A DNA stretch of 64,000 nt from Pseudomonas chlororaphis subsp. chlororaphis. Lineage in GTDB: Bacteria > Pseudomonadota > Gammaproteobacteria > Pseudomonadales > Pseudomonadaceae. The stretch is from assembly GCF_003945765.1 (NCBI RefSeq), contig NZ_CP027712.1, forward strand, positions 372,001 to 436,000, written 5' to 3'. The number at the start of each line of letters is the position of its first letter. Within the stretch, counting starts at the first letter, position 1. The translations under genes were made by a program, and so were the position numbers. The notes beneath the pieces are model-generated. The model worked only from the letters and a program-made list of their open reading frames with translations, did not search any database and had not been told where the DNA came from. Below, piece by piece: positions 63,288-64,000 of the stretch.

Positions 63288-64000
63288 ATGAAACTAATCG
63301 TTAAAGTTTTCCCGGAAATCACCATCAAGAGCCGCCCGGTACGGACGCGTTTCATCCGTCAGCTGGCCAAGAACATCCGTGCCGTGCTCCGCGATCTGGA
63401 CCCGGCTGTGGTGGTCAATGGTGTGTGGGACAACCTCGAGCTGGAAACCGCCGTCAGCGAGCCGAAAGCCTTGAAGGAGATGACCGAGCGCCTGAGTTGC
63501 ATGCCGGGCATCGCGCATTTCCTGCAGGTCGATGAGTACCCGTTGGGCGACTTCGACGACATCGTCGCCAAGTGCAAGCAGCACTTTGGCGAGGCGCTGT
63601 CGGGGAAAGTTTTCGCCGTGCGCTGCAAGCGTGCCGGCAAGCATGAATTCAGCTCCATGGACGTGGAGAAATACGTTGGCAGCCAGCTGCGTCGGCAGTG
63701 CGGCGCCGCCGGGATTTCCCTGAAAGAACCGGAAATCGAAGTGCGGATGGAAATTCGCGACCAACGGTTGTTCGTGATTCACAGCCAGCACAACAGCATC
63801 GGCGGTTACCCGCTGGGCGCCCTGGAACAGACCCTGGTTTTGATGTCCGGCGGTTTCGATTCCACGGTGGCGGCCTACCAGATCATGCGTCGCGGCCTGA
63901 TGAGCCACTTCTGCTTCTTCAACCTGGGCGGGCGTGCCCACGAATTGGGCGTGATGGAAGTCGCGCACTATATCTGGAAGAAGTACGGCAGTTCCCAGCG
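63288..64000 (+). CDS. thiI: tRNA 4-thiouridine synthase / thiamine sulfurtransferase ThiI, N-terminal part
   Basis: Transfers sulfur to U8 of tRNA and to thiamine synthesis. The frame opens at ATG 63288 ([20 protein letters not shown]), continues through the THUMP domain (about residues 60-165, including [20 protein letters not shown]) and reaches the PP-loop [20 protein letters not shown] at about residues 183-190. It leaves the window at 64000 with no stop, so the C-terminal rhodanese domain with the persulfide cysteine is not seen. Divergent from glnA, as in PAO1 (PA5118/PA5119, recalled). Confidence 0.96.
   Translation, partial: MKLIVKVFPEITIKSRPVRTRFIRQLAKNIRAVLRDLDPAVVVNGVWDNLELETAVSEPKALKEMTERLSCMPGIAHFLQVDEYPLGDFDDIVAKCKQHFGEALSGKVFAVRCKRAGKHEFSSMDVEKYVGSQLRRQCGAAGISLKEPEIEVRMEIRDQRLFVIHSQHNSIGGYPLGALEQTLVLMSGGFDSTVAAYQIMRRGLMSHFCFFNLGGRAHELGVMEVAHYIWKKYGSSQ

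Overview
The window is chromosomal DNA of a Pseudomonas, most likely of the fluorescens / protegens / chlororaphis group. The grounds are high GC, fluorescent-pseudomonad proteins throughout, two families of REP palindromes, and a gene order from about 18 kb to the right end that, from memory of the map, follows P. aeruginosa PAO1 PA5155 down to PA5118. No phage, plasmid, insertion sequence, integrase or CRISPR array was seen.

Left part (1-16.5 kb) is more accessory. It opens with the 3' end of aguA, then a 63-aa small gene, a TonB-dependent siderophore receptor, a DsbA-family oxidoreductase, an NTF2-like protein and an OprE-type porin. A divergently flanked aa3-type cytochrome c oxidase operon follows (subunit II carrying two fused cytochrome c domains, subunit I, two subunit III proteins, subunit IV), with a soluble cytochrome c next door. 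After that come a membrane protein, WrbA, a truncated HicA-like gene, a family-25 glycosyltransferase, tRNA-Thr and an FkbM methyltransferase.

Middle part (16.8-47.3 kb) is the conserved housekeeping stretch: a methyltransferase, a basic amino acid ABC transporter (hisP, binding protein, hisQ, hisM), a GabP-type permease, tRNA-Phe, the yggX-mutY-asmA run, an OFA-family transporter, the histidine operon hisB-hisH-DUF2164-hisA-hisF with a periplasmic binding protein, a YibQ-type deacetylase, ctpA, envC-like, gpmI, the rhodanese-grxC-secB operon, trmL and the nitrogen regulators ntrB-ntrC.

Right part (47.6-64 kb) holds a self-contained beta-oxidation-type catabolic cluster (MHS transporter, LysR regulator, acyl-CoA dehydrogenase, CaiB-type CoA transferase, enoyl-CoA hydratase, hydroxyacyl-CoA dehydrogenase, thiolase) and ada. 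It sits between ntrB and the genes that adjoin glnA, so it looks like an insertion into the glnA-ntrBC neighbourhood. A DUF4124 protein, a secreted chorismate mutase, a large MORN/YwqK-repeat protein, glnA with a sigma-54/NtrC-type promoter, and the 5' part of thiI complete the window.

The most unusual non-coding signal is at 44003-44394: five head-to-tail ~80-bp units, each able to form two hairpins. The arms of the second hairpin change sequence from copy to copy but stay self-complementary, as expected for a structured RNA or structure-selected DNA element. I know of no family it belongs to.
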